DNA of 64,000 nt from Bacillus niameyensis (GTDB taxonomy: Bacteria > Bacillota > Bacilli > Bacillales > Bacillaceae_C): the NCBI RefSeq assembly GCF_001375535.1, contig NZ_LN831197.1, positions 263,150 through 327,149 of the forward strand, given 5' to 3'. The position numbers were made by a program, and so were the translations under genes. Below are positions 1 to 8,821 of the stretch, in pieces. The notes beneath the pieces were generated by a model. That model saw only the letters and a list, made by a program, of their open reading frames with translations. It was not told the origin of the DNA and searched no databases. The first letter of the stretch is position 1; each line of letters opens with the position of its first letter.

Positions 1-3
1 AGA

Positions 4-879
4 GTGGATCAAAAAAACTTCGGATCGAAATTGTTTGACTCGGTTAATATTATCATCTTGATTGTCATTGCTTTTGCGATGATCTTCCCTTTTTTCTATA
101 TTTTCGCCGTGTCTTTTTCTTCTATAAGTGATTTCTTAAATAATGATTTTTTACTCTGGCCCAAAAAGTGGGTAACGGATGCCTATTCTTATATTTTGAG
201 TTCGGATCGATTTATTCGCTCTATTCTTGTAACGATTTATATTACAGTAGTGGGAACATTAGTGAATTTATTTTTTACAGCGACGATGGCTTATTCGCTA
301 TCAAGAGCGATGATTGGTCAGCGCGCGATTCTACTGTTGGTCTTATTCACAATGTTATTTTCTGCGGGAATGATTCCAACTTATATGGTAGTGAAAGAAA
401 CAGGACTCATTAATAGTATATGGGCTTTAATTATTCCGGTTGCAGTTAGTCCCTTCAATTTGATTATATTACGGCAATTTTTCTTAGGGATACCGGATGA
501 TCTAAAGGAGGCGGCATTAATCGATGGAGCGCAGGAGCTGCAAATCTTTTGGAAGATTATTTTGCCACTGTCGAAACCAGCGCTAGCCGCATTTGGCCTC
601 TTCTATGCTGTGGGTCATTGGAATAGTTATTTTTCGGGAGTTTTGTATTTAAGTAGTCCGGAAAAGTGGCCGATCCAAGTCATCTTGCGCCAAATTGTCA
701 TTGTCAACGAACCGAATGCTGCACTTGGTGCCAATGAAATGGTGATGGAAGCCTTGCCGCCACCTGAAACAGTGCAAATGGCCGCCATCTTACTGGCTAC
801 GCTTCCTATTTTAGTAGTCTATCCATTCTTACAAAAACATTTTGCTAAAGGGGTGATGCTCGGGTCTGTTAAAGGGTGA
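4..879 (+). CDS. Carbohydrate ABC transporter permease, LplC/YtcP type
   Basis: Inner-membrane permease of a CUT1-type sugar importer. The protein has about six hydrophobic helices, beginning with one at residues 13-38. The cytoplasmic loop that docks the ATPase (EAA loop) is visible around residues 168-190, where EAALIDGAQELQIFWKIILP fits the family pattern. The C-terminus FAKGVMLGSVKG is the usual ending of LplC-like proteins. The length of 291 aa is normal. A GTG at position 4 is the first possible start in the window. The true start could lie just upstream, because the operon continues off the left edge. No ATPase gene follows; an insertion sequence does. The sugar cannot be told from sequence. 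Confidence 0.9.
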   Translation: MDQKNFGSKLFDSVNIIILIVIAFAMIFPFFYIFAVSFSSISDFLNNDFLLWPKKWVTDAYSYILSSDRFIRSILVTIYITVVGTLVNLFFTATMAYSLSRAMIGQRAILLLVLFTMLFSAGMIPTYMVVKETGLINSIWALIIPVAVSPFNLIILRQFFLGIPDDLKEAALIDGAQELQIFWKIILPLSKPALAAFGLFYAVGHWNSYFSGVLYLSSPEKWPIQVILRQIVIVNEPNAALGANEMVMEALPPPETVQMAAILLATLPILVVYPFLQKHFAKGVMLGSVKG

Positions 880-987
880 AATGGTGTGTTCTCTAGTCAA
901 AGGCAATCGAAAAGGTATTGTAAAAAGTTCTATGAAAACTAAAGCCTAATTTTAGTGATTCATCCCGAAACGGAGTGGAAACCCGTC

Positions 988-1137
988 GCAATCGCTCTTG
1001 ACAAACACGCCAATGGTTTGAATTCAGAGTAACAAGGGCGAAGGGGACAAAAGAAGGCAGGCCAAATAAGCCCTTGGTTTTTCCAATTTTAAACCATTGG
1101 CAAGTTCGGTTTGTCAAGAGTTCGCTACGCCGATTGC
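988..1137. repeat. Nested imperfect palindrome downstream of the transposase
   Basis: The left arm 988-1019 contains GCAATCG, CTTGACAAAC and CCAATGGTTT. These blocks recur in reverse complement at 1091-1137 (AAACCATTGG, GTTTGTCAAG, CGATTGC). Inside, CAAGGGC (1033-1039) pairs with GCCCTTG (1070-1076). The right arm is longer by small insertions. It could form a long hairpin in RNA or a cruciform in DNA. It may be a transposon end or a terminator-like shield against read-through. Confidence 0.6.
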
Positions 1138-1178
1138 TGAACAGATCCAAAAACACAAGGGCTCAGCTAAACAAAAAG

Positions 1179-2663
1179 TTAGGCTAACCGCTGTTGAACA
1201 ATCCAATGCTGAGCTAAATCGATCAATTTCGTCCACCGTGCTGGCATGGTAGGAAGACCCGATAACGCTGTGTTCACAACAGGTACCTTTCCTTCTAAAG
1301 AGGCATGTGGCCGCAGAAAATTAAAATAAGCGACAAACAAAGTGACATAGGAAACAGAACCATGTTCTGAACCAAAGCCATGCGTGGAACGATAGTTCCC
1401 CTTGAAAGTACGATTCAATCTCTCGATGATTTGTTTTAGCGGTCTGTATTCAGTTGAAATAGGATCCTCATTGGTAAGCCCAATCACTTGTTTCACATCA
1501 AATTTGATGTCGTTCTGGGCAAAAAAGTGTTGAGCTAAAAGATAGATGGGATTTCCATCCACTACGAAGGTAAGATCTTTAGGGATATCTTGCATTTTAA
1601 CTAACACTTCATCAATGGCACGAATAGCCGTTACCGTGTCGCGATTTGGAGACACTGGATAAGAGAGAATGATCTTCTTTACTGCATCAAAAAAGAAAAA
1701 TAAATAGTGCCACTTTCCATTGACTCGGATATAGGTTTCATCGCCACAGAATTGATCAGAAAGCTCATAGGGATAATGATCCACATACGGTTTAAGCAAT
1801 AGAGCCACACTGTTTTCGTAATTCAAAATGGTTTGGTGGGAAATTGCAACACCATGGACATCTTGCATAATGGCTGCTGTCTTACGGGCTGAAAGCCCAT
1901 AATTCACATGATAGGTTAAGATCAGACCCAAAACGTGTGGCGAAGCATAAATCCTAGATAAATCGACTTTTGGTAACTCGAATGATCTCTTAGATAAAGG
2001 TCTAAAATCAATGTGAAACTGACGAAAGATATACCTCAATTTAAATGCTTGAGGATCTTTCTTAAACCGCTTTTTCTCTTTTTTAGACATGGTCTTCAGT
2101 TTCTTTCGATAATAAGAACAGTCATTATTTCTACATTTGTAGACAGAGAAATCTTTTCTTTCTTTAATCTTATCAAGGGTCTTTGCACAGTGAGGGCACT
2201 TAAGAATGGCCTCTTTAGAAAAGCGATTCTTATCACTGAAAAGGCAAGAACAAACCTTGCATTGAAACTGCCCTTTATCACCATTATTGGCGTACAGATA
2301 ATCTGATGGAGCTCCACACTGTGGACAGTTCATTGTTTTTGGTACAGTGGCCTTTGCGTTAGAACGTCTTTGAACAGGTTTGAGGACCTTTCCATGTTCC
2401 TCAAGATACTCGTTTAAAAGTAATTTGTAATCAAATTTTTTTACGGTTTCGATGATCGGAAGGTCATCTACCTGCAGTTTTCGATAAGGCTTATTAACTG
2501 GCTCTTCTAAAGGTTTCTCAAACATGTTTTTACCAATGAGAAGAGTTTGTAAAGTACGGATCATTTGATCTTGGTACTTGATAAATTGAAGTAAATAGGT
2601 TAATAATTGAGGGTACAACTTGTCACTTCCTAATCTTGGTTGTTGGTGGTCTGGTAACCTCAA
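1179..2663 (-). CDS. DDE transposase with N-terminal zinc ribbons (IS6/IS240-like catalytic core)
   Basis: Transposase of 494 aa that catalyses movement of the element. Two zinc-ribbon-like cysteine sets come first: C113xxC116 with C135xxC138, and C156xxC159 with C177 and C182. A helical DNA-binding stretch follows at about 240-285. The catalytic core shows D308 in CGDETYIRVNGKWHY, D369 in FVVDGNP and E414 in QIIERLNRTFKG, the DDE order of the IS6/IS240-type fold. The frame is open throughout, so the enzyme is probably intact. The start used is TTG at 2663; its Shine-Dalgarno is weak and an internal Met is possible. The family assignment rests on the catalytic motifs only. Confidence 0.85.
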   Translation of the reverse strand: MRLPDHQQPRLGSDKLYPQLLTYLLQFIKYQDQMIRTLQTLLIGKNMFEKPLEEPVNKPYRKLQVDDLPIIETVKKFDYKLLLNEYLEEHGKVLKPVQRRSNAKATVPKTMNCPQCGAPSDYLYANNGDKGQFQCKVCSCLFSDKNRFSKEAILKCPHCAKTLDKIKERKDFSVYKCRNNDCSYYRKKLKTMSKKEKKRFKKDPQAFKLRYIFRQFHIDFRPLSKRSFELPKVDLSRIYASPHVLGLILTYHVNYGLSARKTAAIMQDVHGVAISHQTILNYENSVALLLKPYVDHYPYELSDQFCGDETYIRVNGKWHYLFFFFDAVKKIILSYPVSPNRDTVTAIRAIDEVLVKMQDIPKDLTFVVDGNPIYLLAQHFFAQNDIKFDVKQVIGLTNEDPISTEYRPLKQIIERLNRTFKGNYRSTHGFGSEHGSVSYVTLFVAYFNFLRPHASLEGKVPVVNTALSGLPTMPARWTKLIDLAQHWIVQQRLA

Positions 2664-2784
2664 TTATCCAAAGATTTTAGGGGGTGGCAAGTTTTTTGTC
2701 TATAAACCCTTTTAAATCAAGGAATTATTAACTTTTTACTATAGATGTTTTGACAATACGGCTTAGTTGAAGGGGGGATATAAA

Positions 2785-3573
2785 TTGAGAACAGATTATC
2801 CGAAGGAAAAATGCCATGTATTGCTTGAAAATGTTCAGAAAACCTATTTGGAAAGACCAGTGCTACAAGGAATAAATTTAAGCATTCCAAAAGGAGAATT
2901 TATTGCTATTGTGGGAAAAAGCGGATGTGGAAAAAGTACCTTGCTTCGGTTAATAGCAGGGCTCGAAAGTTATGACAAAGGGTTCATTTACATGAATAAT
3001 CAACCTCTCACTGAATTAAATAAACAAGCGCGGATCATGTTTCAAGACGGAAGATTATTGCCTTGGAAACGAGTCATTGATAATGTATGTGTTGGTCTTT
3101 TAAACGAAAAAAAGGAAAAGGCATTAGAAGCCCTCCGTAATGTAGGGTTGGAAGAACGGCAGAATGATTGGCCTCAAAAACTTTCTGGCGGTCAAAGGCA
3201 GCGAGTAGCATTAGCACGAGCATTAGTTCATGACCCTGATCTTTTATTATTGGATGAACCACTAGGTGCGCTGGATGCCTTGACTCGAATAGAGATGCAA
3301 GACTTAATAGAATCACTTTGGAAAAAAAGAAAATTTACATCTATTCTTGTGACTCATGATGTGGAGGAAGCAGTTGCAATTGCAGACCGGGTTATTTTAA
3401 TAGAGGACGGGAAAATTTCTCTAAATCAAGAAATAAATTTGCCTAGGCCACGACAAAGATCTCATCCAGCGTTTGCGATCTACAGTGAAGAAATCTTAGA
3501 TCGTATTATGGGTCGAAAAGAAAAAACGCCGCTACGCCTTGTTTTAAAAGGTGCAACAACCTCCACTCCTTGA
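2785..3573 (+). CDS. ssuB: SsuB-type ABC transporter ATPase (aliphatic sulfonate/nitrate/taurine family)
   Basis: ATP-binding subunit of a SsuABC/TauABC-like importer. Walker [10 protein letters not shown] lies at about residues 44-52, the Q-loop in [10 protein letters not shown], the signature [15 protein letters not shown], Walker [14 protein letters not shown], and the switch histidine in [10 protein letters not shown]. The FQDGRLLPW stretch is typical of the sulfonate/nitrate group. The TTG at 2785 is chosen as start because a strong AGGGGGG lies 8 bases upstream; a TTG at 2767 would place this Shine-Dalgarno inside the gene. Length is 262 aa. The usual partners, a binding protein and permease, are absent on both sides and an insertion sequence lies immediately upstream. 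It may be a surviving fragment of an operon. Confidence 0.8.
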   Translation: MRTDYPKEKCHVLLENVQKTYLERPVLQGINLSIPKGEFIAIVGKSGCGKSTLLRLIAGLESYDKGFIYMNNQPLTELNKQARIMFQDGRLLPWKRVIDNVCVGLLNEKKEKALEALRNVGLEERQNDWPQKLSGGQRQRVALARALVHDPDLLLLDEPLGALDALTRIEMQDLIESLWKKRKFTSILVTHDVEEAVAIADRVILIEDGKISLNQEINLPRPRQRSHPAFAIYSEEILDRIMGRKEKTPLRLVLKGATTSTP

Positions 3574-3598
3574 TGAATCATTAAAGATAACGTTAATA

Positions 3599-3871
3599 TT
3601 AACTTTTGACACCATAGACAATGAAACCGAACCCAATAAAGATCCAAATAAACTTTGCTAGTGAAATTTTATCGGCAATTCCAATAAGTCCTACCGTTGT
3701 AGCAAGCATAAATACGATAGGTCCAACAAGAGCAAGAGAACTATTAAGGATAAGTGCTTTTTCAATATCATTGAATCTAAGCATTAGAAATGCTGCAATT
3801 ATATCGATACTTCCCGATAAAATTCTTAATAGAGCCATAGCAATGATTGCCTTTTCTAAGAAAATAAACAT
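3599..3871 (-). CDS. yqhV: YqhV-like small membrane protein (DUF2619)
   Basis: A 90-residue protein with three hydrophobic helices, recognisable as YqhV-like from the N-terminal LEKAIIAMALLRILSGSIDI stretch and the NDIEKALILNSSLALVGPIV segment. In Bacillus subtilis YqhV lies next to the spoIIIA locus; its function is not established. The ATG at 3871 is preceded on the minus strand by a strong AGGAGG. It is convergent with the ssuB-like gene and here sits away from any spoIIIA genes. Confidence 0.75.
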   Translation of the reverse strand: MFIFLEKAIIAMALLRILSGSIDIIAAFLMLRFNDIEKALILNSSLALVGPIVFMLATTVGLIGIADKISLAKFIWIFIGFGFIVYGVKS

Positions 3872-3979
3872 GGTTTCCTCCTGATTAGTTATTTTACTTT
3901 TCCATTATATGCACGGTGTGGACAGTTAAGGACAAGGTACATTAAGTTTTTAAAAATAGGCAATTTGTTATTACGATTG

Positions 3980-4010
3980 AAACCAGCTTCCGATATGTGG
4001 GCTGGTTTTA
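3980..4010 (+). terminator. Probable intrinsic terminator
   Basis: AAACCAGC (3980-3987) pairs with GCTGGTTT (4001-4008), followed by a T-rich run on the plus strand. It lies upstream of the Nudix gene and could stop read-through from the left. Confidence 0.55.
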
Positions 4011-4109
4011 TTTTGAGTATGATCTATCCTATTTTCAGATTAAATATAATTTTCCGCGTATTGTTTGTTATAATTTGATTATAGATGAATTAGTGATGGA
4101 GGGAGTATT

Positions 4110-4568
4110 TTGTCAATCTTAACTCATAGTAAGGGACATATTTTCTTGGATTTTTTAAAAATAGCGGAAAAAGATATGTTTAAAAATACAGTTGATGCTC
4201 CGTTAACTCATGCATTAGTAGTAGCGAGATATCAAGGGAAATACCTTTTAATGTTTAATAACTGGAGGCAGCATTGGGAATTACCAGGAGGAATTATTGA
4301 TCCAGGAGAAACGGCTCGAGAATGTGCGGAACGAGAATTAATGGAGGAAACAAATCAAACGGTTCCAGCTCTCACATTCAAAGGGTTAATGAAATTTCGA
4401 TTGAAGCCAGATGACCGACTGGAATATGGTGCATTATATAGTGGAGAATTAACGAATTTACAACTATTTAGTAAAAATGATGAAGCTGAGCAGATTATTT
4501 TATGGGACACAAAAACAAATATTGGTTACATTGATGAAATAGACGAAAAACTCATAGAGTATTATTAA
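4110..4568 (+). CDS. Nudix hydrolase
   Basis: A cytoplasmic hydrolase of nucleoside-diphosphate-linked compounds, 152 aa. The Nudix box is visible at residues 61-83: G61, E67, then R75-E76 and the metal-binding E79-E80. The box departs from consensus by having Asn at position 82 where Gly is usual. The region just before it, HWELPGG, is typical of MutT-like proteins. The TTG start at 4110 follows a GGAGGG Shine-Dalgarno with normal spacing. The substrate cannot be inferred. The stop codon overlaps the Shine-Dalgarno of the next, broken, lipoprotein gene, so the two are translationally adjacent. Confidence 0.85.
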   Translation: MSILTHSKGHIFLDFLKIAEKDMFKNTVDAPLTHALVVARYQGKYLLMFNNWRQHWELPGGIIDPGETARECAERELMEETNQTVPALTFKGLMKFRLKPDDRLEYGALYSGELTNLQLFSKNDEAEQIILWDTKTNIGYIDEIDEKLIEYY

Positions 4569-4580
4569 GGTGAGCCACTC

Positions 4581-4976
4581 ATGAAGCTTCAATACTTGCT
4601 GCTGATCTGTGTTTTATTTATTAGCGGATGTGGTGCTGAATAAATAAATGAGAAACAACTTAAAAGGGAATTTGAGGTTGAAGGGATTATATTAGAGAAA
4701 ATAGATAGTCACGATTCTGTATTCAATCAAAGATTAAAGAAGAAGCAACCCAAAGTGTATGAGTTTTATGAAGACATTTATTATTTTTATTTTTTTAATG
4801 ACGAAGAGAATGTGGAAGAGGCAAGAACGGAATTCAGGAATAGAACAGCTAATTTTAACGTTGTTAGCTATCAGTTTTATTCGCTAAAAAACGTTCTTAT
4901 TCTTCATCATTATCCTGGGGAGCTAAGATCTAAGTCTGATCCTCTTATCGAAAAGATCATGTCGAAATTCGATTAG
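4581..4976 (+). pseudogene. Small lipoprotein gene interrupted by an in-frame TAA
   Basis: ATG at 4581 follows AAGGTGA and encodes a lipoprotein signal peptide ending FISGCGAE, with the lipobox cysteine at codon 17. A TAA at 4641-4643 (codon 21) stops translation four codons after the processed N-terminus. The same frame then stays open to 4976, giving about 110 further residues rich in acidic and aromatic amino acids (for example YEFYEDIYYFYFF). The intact product would have been about 131 aa. I do not recognise the family. The simplest reading is a recent nonsense mutation; a sequencing error or readthrough is possible. The downstream part alone has an ATG at 4755 but no clear ribosome binding site. 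Confidence 0.7.
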
Positions 4977-4992
4977 TTAAAAGAGTTAGTTC

Positions 4993-5637
4993 TTAATCAT
5001 ATTTTACTTTCAAACCGAATAATTCAATAAAACTGAGAGCCTGTTCAGGGGCAATGATTGCTCCGCGAAGATCCCTTTCATCAGCATGGATGTAATCAAA
5101 CTGACAAAGACTCAAATCAATATTCCTTAAAGAGGTGCCCGTAAATTGAACATCTTGGATATTGGAATTATGAAACTGTACGTTATTGAAGTGAGCATCA
5201 ATAAAGTTGGCCCCTTTTAATAGGGAGGCATTAAAAAGAACATCTTGAACTTCGGCTAAATTAAATAAAGCATAGGGTGCTTCACAATGAGAAAATTGTA
5301 CATCGCGCATCATTGCTTGATCGAAATTGGTTCCTGCCAGTTTGCATTTTCTAAATTCAACCCGTGTGAATTGGGCTTTTTTTAAATCAATATTTGAGAG
5401 ATCACAATTTTCAAAGATAACATCTACCCACGAGGAAAAGGGGAGTTGGCATTGTTCAAATGAAACTCCATTGAAGTGTATTTCGATAAAATGGACATGT
5501 TCCGCATGGACAGGGCCGATGTTTGATTCTATTTTTCCAAACTCATGGGAGCTTCTGTCTGTTACTTCGTCTAATAATCGTATTTTCATGTTTTCAGAAA
5601 GATCTGGGCGATGAATTTCTCGCATTTTCTTTTTCAA
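4993..5637 (-). CDS. Pentapeptide-repeat protein (YjbI/Qnr-like)
   Basis: A 214-residue protein built of pentapeptide repeats with the A(D/N)LXX or xxFxx pattern over about residues 40-190 (for example FENCDLSNIDLKKAQF and LLKGANFIDAHFNNVQF). Such repeats fold as a right-handed square beta-helix. The ending DLRGAIIAPEQALSFIELFG resembles the C-terminal helix of Qnr-like proteins, whose length is similar. Qnr and MfpA proteins mimic DNA and protect gyrase, but many relatives have unknown roles, so quinolone protection is not claimed. The TTG start at 5637 is supported by AGAGGTG upstream. It is a single-gene unit. Confidence 0.8.
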   Translation of the reverse strand: MKKKMREIHRPDLSENMKIRLLDEVTDRSSHEFGKIESNIGPVHAEHVHFIEIHFNGVSFEQCQLPFSSWVDVIFENCDLSNIDLKKAQFTRVEFRKCKLAGTNFDQAMMRDVQFSHCEAPYALFNLAEVQDVLFNASLLKGANFIDAHFNNVQFHNSNIQDVQFTGTSLRNIDLSLCQFDYIHADERDLRGAIIAPEQALSFIELFGLKVKYD

Positions 5638-5733
5638 AATAATACACCTCTGCTCATATACTTGGATTCATTATATCTAATTACGTATTGGATAAATAGC
5701 TTTTAGGCTTGAGGTGGATATAAAGTGAAAAAT

Positions 5734-5761
5734 AAAAAAACAGGGAATTCATCTCCCTGTT
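5734..5761 (-). terminator. Terminator of the TRAP operon
   Basis: ACAGGGA pairs with TCCCTGT (stem about 5740-5760). A run of A on the plus strand at 5734-5740 gives a U-run on the minus-strand transcript. It directly follows the stop of the TAXI receptor gene. Confidence 0.8.
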
Positions 5762-6733
5762 TTATTCGTTAATCAAACCTTGTTCTTTATAATACTTTTT
5801 GGCACCTTCATGTAATGGAATACCAGCAAGGTCAGTTACAGCTTCTTCAAGTTTCATTTGTTTTACGATAGGGTGGGATTTTTCAAGTTCTGGTAAGTTT
5901 TCCCAAAACACTTTCGTCATTTCATAAATGACTTCATCATCCACTGAAGCATCAGCCATTAACATCATTTTAATTGCAAGTGTTTCGACATCTTCATCTT
6001 GCCCATCATATGTGCCAGCTGGAATCACCATTTCAGAATACCAAGGATATTCTTCTTTTAATTGTTTACGTATTTCTGGTTCAATGCCAATCAGTTGCCC
6101 ATCTGCTGTTGCAGTCATTTCTGAAACAGCTGCTGTTGGCAGACCAGCTTGGATTAAGGCACCGTCAATTTGCTTATTTCTCATTAAATCAATGGCCTCT
6201 GTAAAACCGACATAGTTTGTTTTTATATCATCTGGGTAATTGATTCCGTAGGCTGGGAGAATGATCTGGGATTCAACTTCAGGCGTACTACCTGTAGTAC
6301 CAGGAGCAAATTTTTTCCCTTTAATATCGGCGATTGATTCAATTCCTGCATCTTGCCTAACAACTACTTGATTTGGATTTAAGTAAAGACCAGCAACTAT
6401 GCGAACATTATCATATTTACGATCTTTAAAACCTCTTTCTCCATTATAAGCTTCCCATATAATTCCTGCAGTCGCAAAAGAAATATGAGCTTCGCCTTCT
6501 TTCATGAGATTTAAGTTCTCGACGCCACCTTTGGATGCTTGAGCATTCACACGTAAATCATCAATTTCATTATTCCAAAGGTTCGCCATTGCAGAACCTA
6601 AAGGATAAATCGTTCCAGTATTGGAAGCCGTCGGGAAATTCAAGTTATTCCCTTGGTCATTCCCGCAAGCACTTAAAACGAGAATGAAAGATAATAAACT
6701 AGTAAAGATTAGACCTTTTGATATTTTTTTCAT
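5762..6733 (-). CDS. TAXI-family TRAP transporter solute receptor (lipoprotein)
   Basis: Extracytoplasmic binding protein of a TRAP-TAXI uptake system. A lipoprotein signal peptide ends LVLSACGNDQG, so the protein is anchored outside the membrane. TAXI features include FPTASNTGTIYPLGSAMA at about residues 33-50, followed by KGGVENLNLM and the KKFAPGTTGSTPEVE segment. Length 323 aa is usual for the family. It follows the fused permease gene by 30 bases and shares its promoter. The ATG at 6733 has GAAAGG upstream. TAXI substrates are often glutamate or other dicarboxylates, but the ligand here is not predictable. These systems use an ion gradient rather than ATP. Confidence 0.92.
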   Translation of the reverse strand: MKKISKGLIFTSLLSFILVLSACGNDQGNNLNFPTASNTGTIYPLGSAMANLWNNEIDDLRVNAQASKGGVENLNLMKEGEAHISFATAGIIWEAYNGERGFKDRKYDNVRIVAGLYLNPNQVVVRQDAGIESIADIKGKKFAPGTTGSTPEVESQIILPAYGINYPDDIKTNYVGFTEAIDLMRNKQIDGALIQAGLPTAAVSEMTATADGQLIGIEPEIRKQLKEEYPWYSEMVIPAGTYDGQDEDVETLAIKMMLMADASVDDEVIYEMTKVFWENLPELEKSHPIVKQMKLEEAVTDLAGIPLHEGAKKYYKEQGLINE

Positions 6734-6763
6734 TTTGTAATCCTTTCTAAAACTAATTTTATA

Positions 6764-8701
6764 CTAACGGATAACTTCCGAAGTATCCACCTGTTTTCTA
6801 TTGGCTACTTGTAGGACAAACATTCCTACTAATAATCCGATACCGATAATATCTGTTATATGATCAGGAGAAATCATCAATAAACCGACTGCGATTAAAA
6901 TTAATCTATGAAACCATGAAGCTCTTCCAAAAAACCATCCTTGAAGTCCTGCAGCAAGTGAAACAACACCAACAGACGCAGTCAATGTAGGAAGAATACT
7001 GGATGAGAAATCAGCTCCACCTATCAGTAGTGCTGGTTCGTAGATAAAAAAGAAAGGTAAAATAAACCCAGTTATTCCTAATTTCACAGCAGTCATTGAC
7101 ACTTGATGTTGATTTGTATTAGCAATTCCTGCGGCGACAAACGATGAAAGTGCCACAGGTGGTGTTATATTGGATAAACATGCATAAATCAATACAAACA
7201 TATGAGCTGCAAGAGGGGTAATCCCTAAATCGATCAACACAGGAGCACCTACTGTTGCAACAATAATATAGGCAGCCACACCAGGTACACCCATCCCTAA
7301 AATAATACTCATTAGCATGACAAGGAAGGCAGCAATGAATATACTATCGTTTGTATAATTCATGACACTATAACCAAAATTCAAACCAAGGCCTGTTAAA
7401 GAAACAGTTCCTATAATGAAACCGATAACCGCACAGGCAACTGCTACACCTATTGCTCCTTTTGCACCTTCTTCAAGGGCACCGATTATATCTTTTAATC
7501 CCATTCGTGTTTCTTTTCTAAACCAACTTGCGATTACACAGGCTAGAATAGAAAAAACAGCAGCATATAAAGGTGTATAACCCATAAACATAAGACCCAT
7601 TAAAACAATTAGAGGCAAAGAAAGATGACCTTGTTTTTTTAATACTTCCCAAGCTTTCGGAATGTTTTCTTTCGAAAGTCCTTTTAAACCTAAACGCTTT
7701 GCTTCAAAATGAACAACCATGATAAGTGCTAGATAATATAGAAAAGCAGGTATAATCGCAGCAATCATTACAACGGTATAGGAGACTCCTAAATATTCCG
7801 CCATGACAAAACCAGCAGCTCCCATGATAGGTGGAGCGAATTGACCACCTGTAGAAGCAACTGCCTCAACTGCTGCTGCAAATCGTGCTTTATAGCCATT
7901 TTTTTTCATTAATGGGATCGTTAATGTACCGGTTGTTGCCACATTAGCAATGGCACTTCCATTAATCATTCCCATTAAGGCACTGGCGATGACTGCTACC
8001 TTTGCTGGGCCACCAGGAGAACGACCAGCGATTGTTAAAGCTAAATCATTGATAAATTGGCTAAAACCACTACGATTTAAAAAAGCACCAAATAAAATAA
8101 ATAAAAATACAAACGTTGCTGAGACTCCTATAGCGATGCCGAAAATGCCTTCGCTTCCCCAAAACATATAATCAATAATCCGTTTCACAGTGAACCCATT
8201 ATGACCAAATATCCCTGGTATATAAGAACCGAGGAAGTTATATAACAAGAAAATAAGAGCTAAAATTGCTAGATTTCCGACAACTCTACGGGCTGCTTCG
8301 AAAATAAGAAGTAGACCAATCGCTCCAAATATGTAATCTGGGGTAAGTAAGAAACCTCCCCGAAGGACAACGGTATCATATTTAAGTAATAAGTATCCTA
8401 CGGAAATAATGGACAGTAATATACAAATGATATCTATCACATGCGGAAACTTAACGTGTCGTTTGCTCTTTTTTGAAATGGGATACATTAAAAATGTCAT
8501 AATTAATAGAAATAATAAATGCCAAGCCCTTAAAGTAATAGCATCAAAAATTCCAGAGCCTGCTGAAAAAATTTGAAATACTGACCAAACTACAGCTACA
8601 CCTGTGACAAATTTGGCAGATTTGCCAATATAGGTTTTAACCCTAGATTCACTATCGACCTTTTCTATTAAATCTTTTGCATTTTCGATTTGATTCTCCA
8701 A
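6764..8701 (-). CDS. TRAP transporter permease, fused small and large subunits (TAXI type)
   Basis: Integral membrane transporter of about 645 aa, combining the DctQ-like small and DctM-like large subunits in one chain, as is usual for TRAP-TAXI systems. Many hydrophobic helices are visible. Conserved DctM-like stretches include GSAIANVATTGTLTIPLMKK, ASTGGQFAPPIMGAAGFVMAE and MGVPGVAAYI. It would use an ion gradient to import the ligand delivered by the TAXI receptor. The longest frame starts at ATG 8722, but an AAGGGAG lies inside that extension 8-9 bases before a TTG at 8701, so the TTG is chosen. A clear sigma-A promoter lies upstream. Confidence 0.9.
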   Translation of the reverse strand: MENQIENAKDLIEKVDSESRVKTYIGKSAKFVTGVAVVWSVFQIFSAGSGIFDAITLRAWHLLFLLIMTFLMYPISKKSKRHVKFPHVIDIICILLSIISVGYLLLKYDTVVLRGGFLLTPDYIFGAIGLLLIFEAARRVVGNLAILALIFLLYNFLGSYIPGIFGHNGFTVKRIIDYMFWGSEGIFGIAIGVSATFVFLFILFGAFLNRSGFSQFINDLALTIAGRSPGGPAKVAVIASALMGMINGSAIANVATTGTLTIPLMKKNGYKARFAAAVEAVASTGGQFAPPIMGAAGFVMAEYLGVSYTVVMIAAIIPAFLYYLALIMVVHFEAKRLGLKGLSKENIPKAWEVLKKQGHLSLPLIVLMGLMFMGYTPLYAAVFSILACVIASWFRKETRMGLKDIIGALEEGAKGAIGVAVACAVIGFIIGTVSLTGLGLNFGYSVMNYTNDSIFIAAFLVMLMSIILGMGVPGVAAYIIVATVGAPVLIDLGITPLAAHMFVLIYACLSNITPPVALSSFVAAGIANTNQHQVSMTAVKLGITGFILPFFFIYEPALLIGGADFSSSILPTLTASVGVVSLAAGLQGWFFGRASWFHRLILIAVGLLMISPDHITDIIGIGLLVGMFVLQVANRKQVDTSEVIR

Positions 8702-8758
8702 TAAACAGTCACTCCCTTTCATTGATGGGTATAAAGATTTTTAATATTATAAGAAATT

Positions 8759-8787
8759 ATAATAGTATAGGAAATTCTTTCTGTCAA
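8759..8787 (-). promoter_or_regulatory. Sigma-A promoter of the TRAP-TAXI operon
   Basis: Read on the minus strand, a perfect -35 TTGACA (8787-8782) is followed after 17 bases by TATTAT (8764-8759). It points at the permease start about 55 bases downstream. Confidence 0.7.
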
Positions 8788-8802
8788 TATTGCTCCTTAT
8801 TT

Positions 8803-8821
8803 GAAACTTTACGCAAGTTTC
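8803..8821. promoter_or_regulatory. Perfect inverted repeat upstream of the TRAP promoter, operator candidate
   Basis: GAAACTT-tacgc-AAGTTTC, seven-base arms around a five-base centre. It lies about 16 bases upstream of the TRAP -35 box, a position typical of an activator site, in the region shared with the divergent MFS gene. No regulator gene lies next to it. Confidence 0.45.

Larger units (their letters stand above)
890..2700 (-). mobile_element. Insertion sequence with one DDE transposase (ends approximate)
   Basis: A single long transposase gene lies between an ABC permease and an SsuB-type ATPase that do not belong together, which fits an insertion. I could not find convincing terminal inverted repeats or a target duplication by eye, so both limits are estimates. 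The stretch after the transposase stop holds a large nested palindrome (988-1137) and no gene, and may be part of the element's end. Confidence 0.5.

Noticed and set aside
893-1156. An 87-codon minus-strand frame beyond the transposase stop
   Set aside because: It overlaps the nested palindrome, has no ribosome binding site and resembles no known protein. It is a by-product of the inverted repeats.
3621-3884. An 87-codon plus-strand frame
   Set aside because: It lies antisense to the YqhV-like gene, which has a strong Shine-Dalgarno and family similarity.
4993-5637. Calling the pentapeptide-repeat protein a quinolone-resistance Qnr
   Set aside because: Length and C-terminal helix are similar, but pentapeptide-repeat proteins are diverse and no Qnr-specific loops can be confirmed by eye.
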